Notes under the pieces: model-generated
Seen by the model: the letters and a program-made list of their open reading frames with translations, nothing else
Database searches by the model: none
Told to the model about the DNA's origin: nothing
Part shown: positions 1 through 5,268 of the stretch, in pieces
Layout: every line of letters starts with the position of its first letter
How positions within the stretch are numbered: the stretch's first letter is position 1
Position numbers and translations under genes: made by a program
NCBI GenBank assembly: GCA_013042825.1
Contig: JABDPL010000173.1
Span: forward strand, 1-8,493
Direction of reading: 5' to 3'
Source: Flavobacteriaceae bacterium
GTDB lineage: Bacteria; Bacteroidota; Bacteroidia; Flavobacteriales; Flavobacteriaceae
Length of the DNA: 8,493 nt

Positions 1-214
1 TGGCTATATCGTCCTCAGACCGCCCGTCATTAACAACCTGAGCGGCATATTGGTAATAGCTCCTGACCTGACCCAAGAGGTCGAGTGAAAGGTTGGTACA
101 GGCAATATCGGTTTCCAGGTTGGGGCCATGGCCGCATAACTCGCCAAGCCTTTGACCTAAAATCAGGCAATTATCGGCGATCTCAAGTATATATTTATAT
201 AATTCGTTTTTCAT
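1..214 (-). CDS. paaC: PaaC, structural subunit of phenylacetyl-CoA 1,2-epoxidase (N-terminal part only)
   Basis: This is the first 71 codons of a gene that runs off the left edge. Reverse-strand translation from the ATG at 214-212 gives a protein beginning MKNELYKYILEIADNCLILG, then QRLGELCGHGPNLETDIACT and a stretch containing LSLDLLGQVRSYYQYAAQ. The pattern QRLGE-C-GH-P-LE-DIA followed by LDLLGQ-R is typical of PaaC. In this family PaaC is a ferritin-like helical protein that pairs with the catalytic PaaA in the cytoplasmic epoxidase complex and lacks a working di-iron centre. The start codon overlaps the paaB stop by one base (TGATG), so translation is probably coupled to paaB. Position as the fourth gene after paaE, paaA and paaB supports the call. 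paaD would be expected next but lies outside the window. Certain as PaaC; completeness cannot be judged. Confidence 0.93.
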   Translation of the reverse strand, partial: MKNELYKYILEIADNCLILGQRLGELCGHGPNLETDIACTNLSLDLLGQVRSYYQYAAQVVNDGRSEDDIA

Positions 215-498
215 CACATATGTTTTATTTCATCAGGAAGCTTATAAAAAGTCGGATGCCTGTAAACCTTATCTTTTGCCGGCTCAAACATCTCAGGATT
301 GTTTTCAGGGTTTGAAGCCGTTATGTGTTTCGACTCAACCACCCAAATGCTCACACCCTCATTACGCCTGGTATAAACATCCCGGGCGTTCTCTAACGCC
401 ATCTGTGCATCAGCAGCGTGAAGGCTGCCGAAGTGCCTGTGTTCCAATCCATTCTTACTCCTAACAAAAACTTCCCAGAGTGGCCAATCCTTTTTCAT
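214..498 (-). CDS. paaB: PaaB, small subunit of phenylacetyl-CoA 1,2-epoxidase
   Basis: A 94-residue protein, essentially the usual length for PaaB (about 95 in Escherichia coli). The start WPLWEVFVRSKNGLEHRHFG (residues 5-24), the following LHAAD-QMALENARDVYTRR segment and IWVVESKHI (51-59) are the recognisable family pattern. PaaB has no catalytic residues. In characterised complexes it bridges PaaA-PaaC heterodimers into larger assemblies and is needed for full activity. The ATG at 498-496 lies 2 nt after the paaA stop and the TGA overlaps the paaC start, so the gene sits in a tightly coupled run. No Shine-Dalgarno sequence is visible, as is usual in Bacteroidota. The protein is complete and shows nothing unusual. 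Confidence 0.95.
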   Translation of the reverse strand: MKKDWPLWEVFVRSKNGLEHRHFGSLHAADAQMALENARDVYTRRNEGVSIWVVESKHITASNPENNPEMFEPAKDKVYRHPTFYKLPDEIKHM

Positions 499-500
499 AA

Positions 501-1457
501 TTAACTCGCTTTATTTAATTCTTTTGATTTCTGTTTTTCCGAATATGCTAGGGCAGCGTCACGAACCCATTCACCATTCGCCCATGCGTTTTTTCGGGCG
601 GCCAAACGCTCCTTATTACAAGGGCCGTGACCTTTAACCACCTGCCAAAACTCTTCCCAGTCTATCGGACCGAAATCATAATGACCTCGTTCCTCATTCC
701 ATTTGAGATCAGGATCTGGGATCTTCAGATCGATTAGATCGGCCTGTGGAACCGTTTGATCAATGAATTGCTGGCGCAGCTCGTCATTCGATTTGCGTTT
801 CAGTTTCCATTTCATGGATTGTGCCGTATTCGGTGAATCCTCATCCCGGGGCCCGAACATCATTAATGACGGCCACCACCAACGGTTAAGTGCATCCTGA
901 GCCATGGCTTTCTGTTCATTCGAACCACGAGCAAGGGTTAGCATGATCTCATAACCCTGGCGCTGATGAAAACTCTCTTCCTTGCATATCCTTACCATAG
1001 CGCGGGCGTACGGCCCAAAGGAGGTGCCGCAAAGTGCCACCTGGTTGATTATGGCAGCGCCATCAACTAACCAGCCAATGGCTCCTATATCGGCCCAGCT
1101 AATCGTGGGATAATTAAATATACTTGAATACTTGGCCTTTCCGGAATGCAATTGCTCAATCATCTCCTCACGAGAAATCCCGAGGGTCTCGGTTGCGCTA
1201 TATAAGTACAACCCATGACCGGCTTCATCCTGAACTTTTGCCAGAAGCGCAACTTTACGCCTGAGCGATGGCGCACGCGTGATCCAGTTTCCTTCGGGAA
1301 GCATCCCCACAATTTCGGAGTGTGCGTGCTGGGACATTTGCCTGATATGGGTTTGCCTGTACTTTTCCGGCATCCAATCCTTTGGTTCGATTTTTTCCTC
1401 ATTGGCGATCCGGGCTTCGAACCACGCTTCCAGATCTTTTATTTTTTCTTCACTCAT
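501..1457 (-). CDS. paaA: PaaA, catalytic di-iron subunit of phenylacetyl-CoA 1,2-epoxidase
   Basis: PaaA is the oxygenase subunit that converts phenylacetyl-CoA to its ring-1,2-epoxide, the first ring-activating step of aerobic phenylacetate breakdown in the cytoplasm. The chosen product has 318 residues, close to the roughly 310 typical of the family. The two ExxH di-iron motifs are visible: E78-AG-H81 within KVQDEAGHGLYLY and E161-SF-H164 within KEESFHQRQGYE. E48 and D132 are the likely further carboxylates. From memory, K74, E78 and D132 match the active-site Lys68, Glu72 and Asp126 of E. coli PaaA with one constant offset. Start choice: the frame is also open from a TTG at 1463-1461, two codons upstream, but the ATG at 1457-1455 gives MSEEKIKDLEAWFEARI and a 9-nt gap from paaE, so I prefer it. 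The stop is 2 nt before paaB. Identity is secure; only the start is uncertain. Confidence 0.96.
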   Translation of the reverse strand: MSEEKIKDLEAWFEARIANEEKIEPKDWMPEKYRQTHIRQMSQHAHSEIVGMLPEGNWITRAPSLRRKVALLAKVQDEAGHGLYLYSATETLGISREEMIEQLHSGKAKYSSIFNYPTISWADIGAIGWLVDGAAIINQVALCGTSFGPYARAMVRICKEESFHQRQGYEIMLTLARGSNEQKAMAQDALNRWWWPSLMMFGPRDEDSPNTAQSMKWKLKRKSNDELRQQFIDQTVPQADLIDLKIPDPDLKWNEERGHYDFGPIDWEEFWQVVKGHGPCNKERLAARKNAWANGEWVRDAALAYSEKQKSKELNKAS

Positions 1458-1466
1458 ATTCAATTT

Positions 1467-2540
1467 TTATATATCAAAATCAACAATAACTTTATCTGTT
1501 AAGGGAACAGCCTGGCAGCTCAAGACAAGATTCTGATCGAGCTCATGCTGTTCCAATGCATAATTAAGTTTCATTTTTACTTCCCCTTCAAGCACCTTGC
1601 ACTTGCAGGTACTGCATACGCCGCCTTTGCAGGCAAAGGGCAGGTCCGCACCTTCCGAAAGAGCACCGTCGAGTAGCGATTGATTCGCCTCCTGCATGGT
1701 AAAATGGAACTCTTTCCCTCCGTCTATTATAGTAACAGCCGTACCATCAGGCACATTTTCGAGAGTTTCAGCGAATTGCAGATCGGCAGTTGATGGTTCT
1801 CCTGAAAAGAACAATTCATAATGTATGTGTTCTGACGGCAATCCGGCTGCGATCAACTCATCTCGAATCAGGAAGATCATGTCCTTAGGTCCACAAAGGA
1901 AGCAATGCGCCGTGTCCTCAATATCTATGAAGGTTTTGGTTAAAATGGCCATTTTTTCCTTATCGAATCTGCCATTTAAAAACTCAATATCTCGCTGCTC
2001 CTGGGTCAGGAAGTAGAAGACATGAAAACGTTCGAAGAATCGATTCTTCAATTGCTCAATCTCCTCCTTAAAAATAATAGACTGCGATGTTTTATTTAGG
2101 TAGAACAATTTAAATGTACTGCCGGGTTCCCGTTCAAGATGGGTTTTTATCATTGAGAGAATTGGCGTGATGCCACTCCCGGCCACAAAAGCGATATAAT
2201 TTCGAGAGGTATCCGGGTTGGTTTCCACGTAGAAATTACCGCGAGGATTCATGATCTCGATGCTGTCACCTATGGCTAATTGTTCATTGGCATAGGTTGA
2301 GAATAGGCCTCCAGGAATCTGTTTAATGGCGACACGCCAGATCTGATCATCGGGACTTGTACACAGGGAATAGGTGCGTCTAATATCCTGACCATTAAGG
2401 GTTTTCTTTAGAATAAGATGTTGCCCCTGAATAAAACCAAAGATTTCTTTGAGTTGATCAGGCAAGTCGAATGTAACTACTACCGTATCCTTCGTTTCTT
2501 TGTAAAGATCGGCTATTTTGACCTCGTAAAACTCTGCCAT
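1467..2540 (-). CDS. paaE: PaaE, FAD/[2Fe-2S] reductase subunit of phenylacetyl-CoA 1,2-epoxidase
   Basis: This 357-residue flavoprotein delivers electrons from NADPH to the PaaA di-iron site. Three domains are visible in order. The FAD-binding barrel spans about 1-108, with the R55-T-Y57-S58 motif. The NAD(P)-binding domain spans about 112-245, with GSGITP at 121-126 and CGP at 216-218. A plant-type [2Fe-2S] ferredoxin domain spans about 265-357, with ligands C304-x4-C309-x2-C312 and a distal C342. Length and domain order match PaaE (about 356 residues) rather than stand-alone ferredoxin reductases. The ATG at 2540-2538 gives MAEFYEVKIADL, and the palindrome at 2557-2578 lies 16 nt upstream. 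It is the first gene of the run, with paaA following after 9 nt. Having the reductase first differs from E. coli, where paaE follows paaABCD. All cofactor-binding residues are intact. Confidence 0.95.
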   Translation of the reverse strand: MAEFYEVKIADLYKETKDTVVVTFDLPDQLKEIFGFIQGQHLILKKTLNGQDIRRTYSLCTSPDDQIWRVAIKQIPGGLFSTYANEQLAIGDSIEIMNPRGNFYVETNPDTSRNYIAFVAGSGITPILSMIKTHLEREPGSTFKLFYLNKTSQSIIFKEEIEQLKNRFFERFHVFYFLTQEQRDIEFLNGRFDKEKMAILTKTFIDIEDTAHCFLCGPKDMIFLIRDELIAAGLPSEHIHYELFFSGEPSTADLQFAETLENVPDGTAVTIIDGGKEFHFTMQEANQSLLDGALSEGADLPFACKGGVCSTCKCKVLEGEVKMKLNYALEQHELDQNLVLSCQAVPLTDKVIVDFDI

Positions 2541-2556
2541 AAGGATTTATTACAAT

Positions 2557-2578
2557 TAAACTAACAATTGTTAGTTTA
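2557..2578. promoter_or_regulatory. Perfect 22-bp palindrome, probable TetR-family operator controlling paaE onward
   Basis: Half-site TAAACTAACAA (2557-2567) is followed directly by its exact reverse complement TTGTTAGTTTA (2568-2578), with no mismatch. It lies 16 nt upstream of the paaE ATG and 10 nt downstream of the tetR stop. A long perfect palindrome beside a TetR gene is the usual form of an operator of that family. The core CTAACAATTGTTAG resembles, from memory, the CnAACGnnCGTTnG-like sites of the TetR-type PaaR of Thermus. I saw no second copy in the window. No T-run follows on the minus strand, so it is not a good intrinsic terminator. Binding by the neighbouring regulator is inferred. 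Confidence 0.75.
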
Positions 2579-2583
2579 CCTTA

Positions 2584-2591
2584 CAAAATTA
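2584..2591 (-). promoter_or_regulatory. Candidate -7 element of the paaE promoter (TAATTTTG)
   Basis: Read on the minus strand, TAATTTTG matches the TAnnTTTG -7 consensus of Flavobacterium and Bacteroides promoters exactly. Its first three bases are the TAA stop codon of the tetR gene. Transcription would start around 2577-2579, which puts the start at the edge of the palindrome and the operator over the first transcribed bases. No TTG is visible at the usual -33 distance, so the upstream half is weak. The transcription start is inferred. Confidence 0.5.
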
Positions 2592-3173
2592 CGAAATTTT
2601 CTTCACTTTTTTGTTAATTCCATTTAACAGAATAGCACTAAGTTCGTGCGATAGTTGCAGGGGATCGAGGTTCTTTTTATCCGGTATCCAAATGTACAGC
2701 GACCGCAATGTAGAGAGAATTGAAAACAGCATAATATCGGGGTCTTTATCGACTATCTCTTCAGCAGCTATTCCTTCTCGAATGATCTTCCTAAAATTGT
2801 CTTCATAGTTTATTCTAAGCATCAAATAATAATCGAGTTTTTCCTCAAGGTGCATCCAGTCATTATTAAGTGATGCCATGCCATCTGTATTTTCACCGGT
2901 TATTCCTACATGCAGGGCTATTATCCTTTTCAATTTATTTAAACTTGAGATTTCAGACTGCAGTATAGTAACCATTCCTGCCGTGAATTCTTCGGCAAGG
3001 GAGATGATTATGGTTTTCAGAATATCCTGTTTTGAATCGATGTGATTATAAAGACTTGCGGCCTTTATACCCATAGCTTTGGCGAGATCTCTCATGGTTA
3101 CGGCACTGTAGCCCTTTTCCTTAAATAATCTGGCCGCCACCCTTATGATCTCCTCTTTCCTCGTTTCGACCAT
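2589..3173 (-). CDS. TetR/AcrR-family transcriptional regulator, probable repressor of the paa operon
   Basis: A 194-residue protein of normal TetR length. The N-terminal DNA-binding domain covers about residues 5-55: KEEIIRVAARLFKEKGYSAV, then the helix-turn-helix TMRDLAKAMGIKAASLYNHI (26-45) and DSKQDIL. The rest is a helical ligand-binding domain that I cannot assign to a ligand from sequence. Its gene ends 48 nt before paaE, and a perfect palindrome lies in that gap, so control of paa by phenylacetyl-CoA or a related CoA ester is the simplest inference; TetR-type PaaR proteins are known in Thermus and Corynebacterium. The ATG at 3173-3171 is 2 nt after the stop of the DUF4230 gene, so the two are probably co-transcribed. 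No palindrome of the same type lies upstream of that pair, so autoregulation is not evident. Family is certain; target is likely. Confidence 0.92.
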   Translation of the reverse strand: MVETRKEEIIRVAARLFKEKGYSAVTMRDLAKAMGIKAASLYNHIDSKQDILKTIIISLAEEFTAGMVTILQSEISSLNKLKRIIALHVGITGENTDGMASLNNDWMHLEEKLDYYLMLRINYEDNFRKIIREGIAAEEIVDKDPDIMLFSILSTLRSLYIWIPDKKNLDPLQLSHELSAILLNGINKKVKKIS

Positions 3174-3175
3174 GA

Positions 3176-3790
3176 TTAAAATTTAAGATTCTGAAGTTGC
3201 TGTACCGACTTTAGCGGTTGTTCATTATAAATTAAGGTCCATTCCAAGGATCTTGTCAGGATATAAAATTTCGAAAGTTCACTTAAAAGCCGATCTCTGG
3301 CGTTAACGCTGAGTTTTGAGTTTTCAAACCTTTTCATCAGTGACTCCTCAATTGAAGCCTTAATAGCATTGTAATCTGCCGCCTCAAAAGGATTGAAAAA
3401 ATCAGCCTGAACATCATAGTATTCTAAATCCGGATCGATCTTGATCTCCGGTTCCGGAATGGAAATGATCTTTAGTTGTTTGTGCTCAGGGATGATCTCG
3501 TACTCCAGTTGCGACAAATCATAGGCTACGGTCACCTCAGCATTTACAATAACCAGCGCCTTCTTCTCTGCTGTAAAGTAATTTCCGATTAACTCTTTTG
3601 AATTTTCGTAGTTGAAAACTTCGGAAAAATGCCCTTCAGTTACAATCAATTTTCCGACTTGTTTGATCTCCTCCTGGATCAATATTGAGTGATTTTCAGT
3701 GATCTTAGCACCCACCTGATCGTTTCCCAAATACTTCCAGACAAAAATTACTACAAGCGTGATAACAATACCGAAAAGAATTTTTCTCAT
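3176..3790 (-). CDS. DUF4230 family protein, membrane-anchored
   Basis: A 204-residue protein with one hydrophobic segment right at the N-terminus (about residues 4-20, preceded by MRK). It is probably an uncleaved anchor that leaves the rest outside the cytoplasm. The soluble part fits the DUF4230 pattern. It has EEIKQVGKLIVTEGHFSEVF (40-59), a strand-rich stretch KKALVIVNAEVTVAYDLSQL (76-95), then IPEPEI (111-116) and a C-terminal helical region with an ARDRLLSELSKF motif. DUF4230 has no established biochemical role that I know of, and I see no catalytic motif. The gene is complete and ends 2 nt before the TetR start, which suggests co-expression with the regulator, though no functional link is known. 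The ATG at 3790-3788 is the only reasonable start because it precedes the hydrophobic segment. Confidence 0.85.
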   Translation of the reverse strand: MRKILFGIVITLVVIFVWKYLGNDQVGAKITENHSILIQEEIKQVGKLIVTEGHFSEVFNYENSKELIGNYFTAEKKALVIVNAEVTVAYDLSQLEYEIIPEHKQLKIISIPEPEIKIDPDLEYYDVQADFFNPFEAADYNAIKASIEESLMKRFENSKLSVNARDRLLSELSKFYILTRSLEWTLIYNEQPLKSVQQLQNLKF

Positions 3791-3812
3791 AGTGCGATCT
3801 AATCAACAAAAC

Positions 3813-3849
3813 GAAGCATCGATACAACACGAATTGTAACCGATGCTTC
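3813..3849 (-). terminator. Stem-loop in the DUF4230 leader, possible terminator or attenuator
   Basis: GAAGCATCG (3813-3821) pairs perfectly with CGATGCTTC (3841-3849). After a small bulge, TACAA (3823-3827) pairs with TTGTA (3834-3838) around a 6-nt loop. On the minus strand the hairpin is followed by GTTTTGTTGATT, a moderately T-rich tail, which suits weak termination of leftward transcripts. It ends 22 nt before the DUF4230 start codon, so it could instead act in the 5' leader of that mRNA. The fold is clear; the role is inferred. Confidence 0.5.
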
Positions 3850-4025
3850 ATTTCCTCATTTGATTAATAGCTTATCTAATTTAATCAATTATTTTTACAT
3901 ATTTCAATGTTAATTGAATTTTTAAACCAGGATTATATCCGGACATATATCACATCATTTTGAAATGACAGCATAAATATAAACCATGAGTCTGAGAGCG
4001 GTAATTGTAAGGAAAAAAGGGAGAC

Positions 4026-4081
4026 AAAAAAAAGCATCAGAGTTCTCCTGTAAAACAGTATAACTGGCCTGACGCTTTTTT
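4026..4081 (-). terminator. Intrinsic terminator, probably of the alaS-GSCFA operon
   Basis: GCATCAG (4034-4040) faces CTGACGC (4069-4075). Read as minus-strand RNA, the one imperfect position is a G-U wobble, while as plus-strand RNA it is an A-C mismatch, so the fold favours the minus strand. The stem continues inward with AGTT (4041-4044) and AACT (4062-4065), and with CTGT (4048-4051) and ACAG (4055-4058). Eight A (4026-4033) on one side and six T (4076-4081) on the other give a T8 tail for leftward transcripts and a T6 tail for rightward ones. It lies about 215 nt beyond the GSCFA stop, a long but possible 3' untranslated region. Confidence 0.7.
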
Positions 4082-4232
4082 AAAAAATTGATTAATAGCA
4101 CATCGAATATAGAACTATTTGAATGGACTTGAATTTTTTTTCGATAAGTGGCAATTAAAATGGATTAATTGCTAAACCCGTTTTTTTAGAATAAAAGGAT
4201 TCTGAGGTTAATTTTAAGGGAACTCTTACACG

Positions 4233-4299
4233 TCAAAGGATTTTTGATCAATTCCCAGCCCGGAGGGTTATTTTTCAAGGATTTCCCCCCCGATCAATT
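4233..4299. repeat. Imperfect tandem-like direct repeat with a C7 tract
   Basis: TCAAAGGATTT...GATCAATT (4233-4253) recurs as TCAAGGATTT...GATCAATT (4275-4299). The spacer inside the second copy is CCCCCCC (4285-4291), against TT in the first. The second GATCAATT overlaps the GSCFA stop codon, and the C7 tract lies in the 3' untranslated side, so it does not affect any reading frame. Probably a small local duplication that has diverged; no function is evident. Confidence 0.35.
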
Positions 4300-5266
4300 A
4301 GAATTGAGTTTTCGTAAAATTCATGTGATCGTAACGCGCCTTGAGGAAACTGATCTTGCCTTCTAAATCGCTTTTAAATTGTCTGTAATTCTTGCTATTC
4401 GCATTGAATGGGCGATGCAAGAGTCCTTTCTGAACCGCATCTACTTCTTTCATCACCTGAGCTGTTTCAGGATGGAACCAAGCAGAATAAAATTGCTTCC
4501 ACAGATAGTGTATAGCTGTTGCATTCGGATGGATCATATCCTCTTCATAGAACCTGTAATCACGCAGGTCATCCATCATCGTCTCATAAGCTGGATGGTA
4601 AAATATCTTCCCTGGATTTTTCTCTATAACCGTATGTAAACCGGTTATTAAATGAGCTTTGCTTCTGGTGTTCTCAACCATGCCATCACGAAGATGCCTT
4701 ATAGGAGAAACCGTGAAGACCACCTCCATATTCGGATTGAAGTTCTTCAATGTATTAAACATAGCCTCAACCGATTCACTTATCCGATCCGGATTTAAAA
4801 TATCCTTACGGAATTGATTGTGCGGCACCTTATGGCAGTTAGCCACTATCTTATCATCTTCATTTCTATAATAAACCCAGGAAGTTCCGAGAGTTATGAT
4901 GATATGCGTGGCTTTTTGAAGACATGTTCTGCTTTTATCAAGAGTCTTGTTTAATTTAACCAGGAGATCCTCTGCCGATGTTGAATTAAGCCTTGAGTGG
5001 GCATCGAAGCATCTCCAGATCCCATCCATTTCGAATACTTCGCCCGATTCGTAATATTCTGAATGAATCGACCGGTTTAAAAAATTCTCGATAGCCAGGG
5101 GATGGTAAAGAATACCGAACGGATTAATGACATGTTTAAACTGGAAATAGTTTAATTTCTCACCGATATTCTCGGCAAAGCATGATCCCAGGAGCATGAT
5201 CTCAGAATCGTAGTCAATCCTGCGATAGTCCATTTCACGGACTCTCAAGATGGTCCTGAATTCCAT
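4298..5266 (-). CDS. GSCFA-domain protein (SGNH-hydrolase-like)
   Basis: A 322-residue protein carrying the family signature GSCFA at residues 27-31, after a short strand EIMLLG. This is the block I nucleophile site of SGNH-type hydrolases, here S28. Further conserved blocks are INPFGILYHP (47-56), IITLGTSWVYY (123-133), CHKVPHNQF (144-152), FTVSPIRHLRDG (184-195) and DMIHPNATA (243-251). D243 and H246 are in the D-x-x-H arrangement expected of the catalytic pair. No signal peptide or membrane segment is visible, so it is probably cytoplasmic. The family is described as lipase/esterase-like, but no substrate is established. The ATG at 5266-5264 is 2 nt after the alaS stop, so it is almost certainly translated from the alaS mRNA. 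The link to alanyl-tRNA synthesis is unexplained. Family call is strong, activity inferred. Confidence 0.9.
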   Translation of the reverse strand: MEFRTILRVREMDYRRIDYDSEIMLLGSCFAENIGEKLNYFQFKHVINPFGILYHPLAIENFLNRSIHSEYYESGEVFEMDGIWRCFDAHSRLNSTSAEDLLVKLNKTLDKSRTCLQKATHIIITLGTSWVYYRNEDDKIVANCHKVPHNQFRKDILNPDRISESVEAMFNTLKNFNPNMEVVFTVSPIRHLRDGMVENTRSKAHLITGLHTVIEKNPGKIFYHPAYETMMDDLRDYRFYEEDMIHPNATAIHYLWKQFYSAWFHPETAQVMKEVDAVQKGLLHRPFNANSKNYRQFKSDLEGKISFLKARYDHMNFTKTQF

Positions 5267-5268
5267 GT

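Larger units (their letters stand above)
3791..4297. other. 507-bp AT-rich intergenic gap with stem-loops but no convincing gene
   Basis: This gap separates the stop of the GSCFA gene from the start of the DUF4230 gene, both on the minus strand. It holds two stem-loops (3813-3849 and 4026-4081), a weaker inverted repeat TGATTAA / TTAATCA at 3861-3867 and 3881-3887, and an imperfect direct repeat with a C7 run at 4233-4299. A 25-codon plus-strand reading frame at 3986-4063 starts with ATG, encodes a Lys/Arg-rich peptide and ends inside the second stem-loop; I do not call it a gene. The nearest match to a -7 box for the DUF4230 gene is TAACATTG on the minus strand at 3905-3912, with one mismatch. 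I see no tRNA and no clear remnant of a protein gene. Confidence 0.7.

Noticed and set aside
1160..1402. An 80-codon minus-strand frame overlapping paaA in another frame
   Set aside because: It is a shadow of paaA, with no homology features and an unusual composition.
2557..2578. The palindrome as a tetR transcription terminator
   Set aside because: No T-run follows on the minus strand, and the perfect zero-spacer symmetry fits a protein-binding site better than an RNA hairpin.
4285..4291. C7 tract as a phase-variation switch
   Set aside because: It lies after the GSCFA stop codon in leftward reading, so a length change would not alter any protein. No gene or promoter element depends on it.
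3791..4297. An insertion-sequence remnant or attachment site in the large gap
   Set aside because: No terminal inverted repeats with target duplications and no transposase or integrase fragment in any frame; the stem-loops are better explained as transcription terminators.
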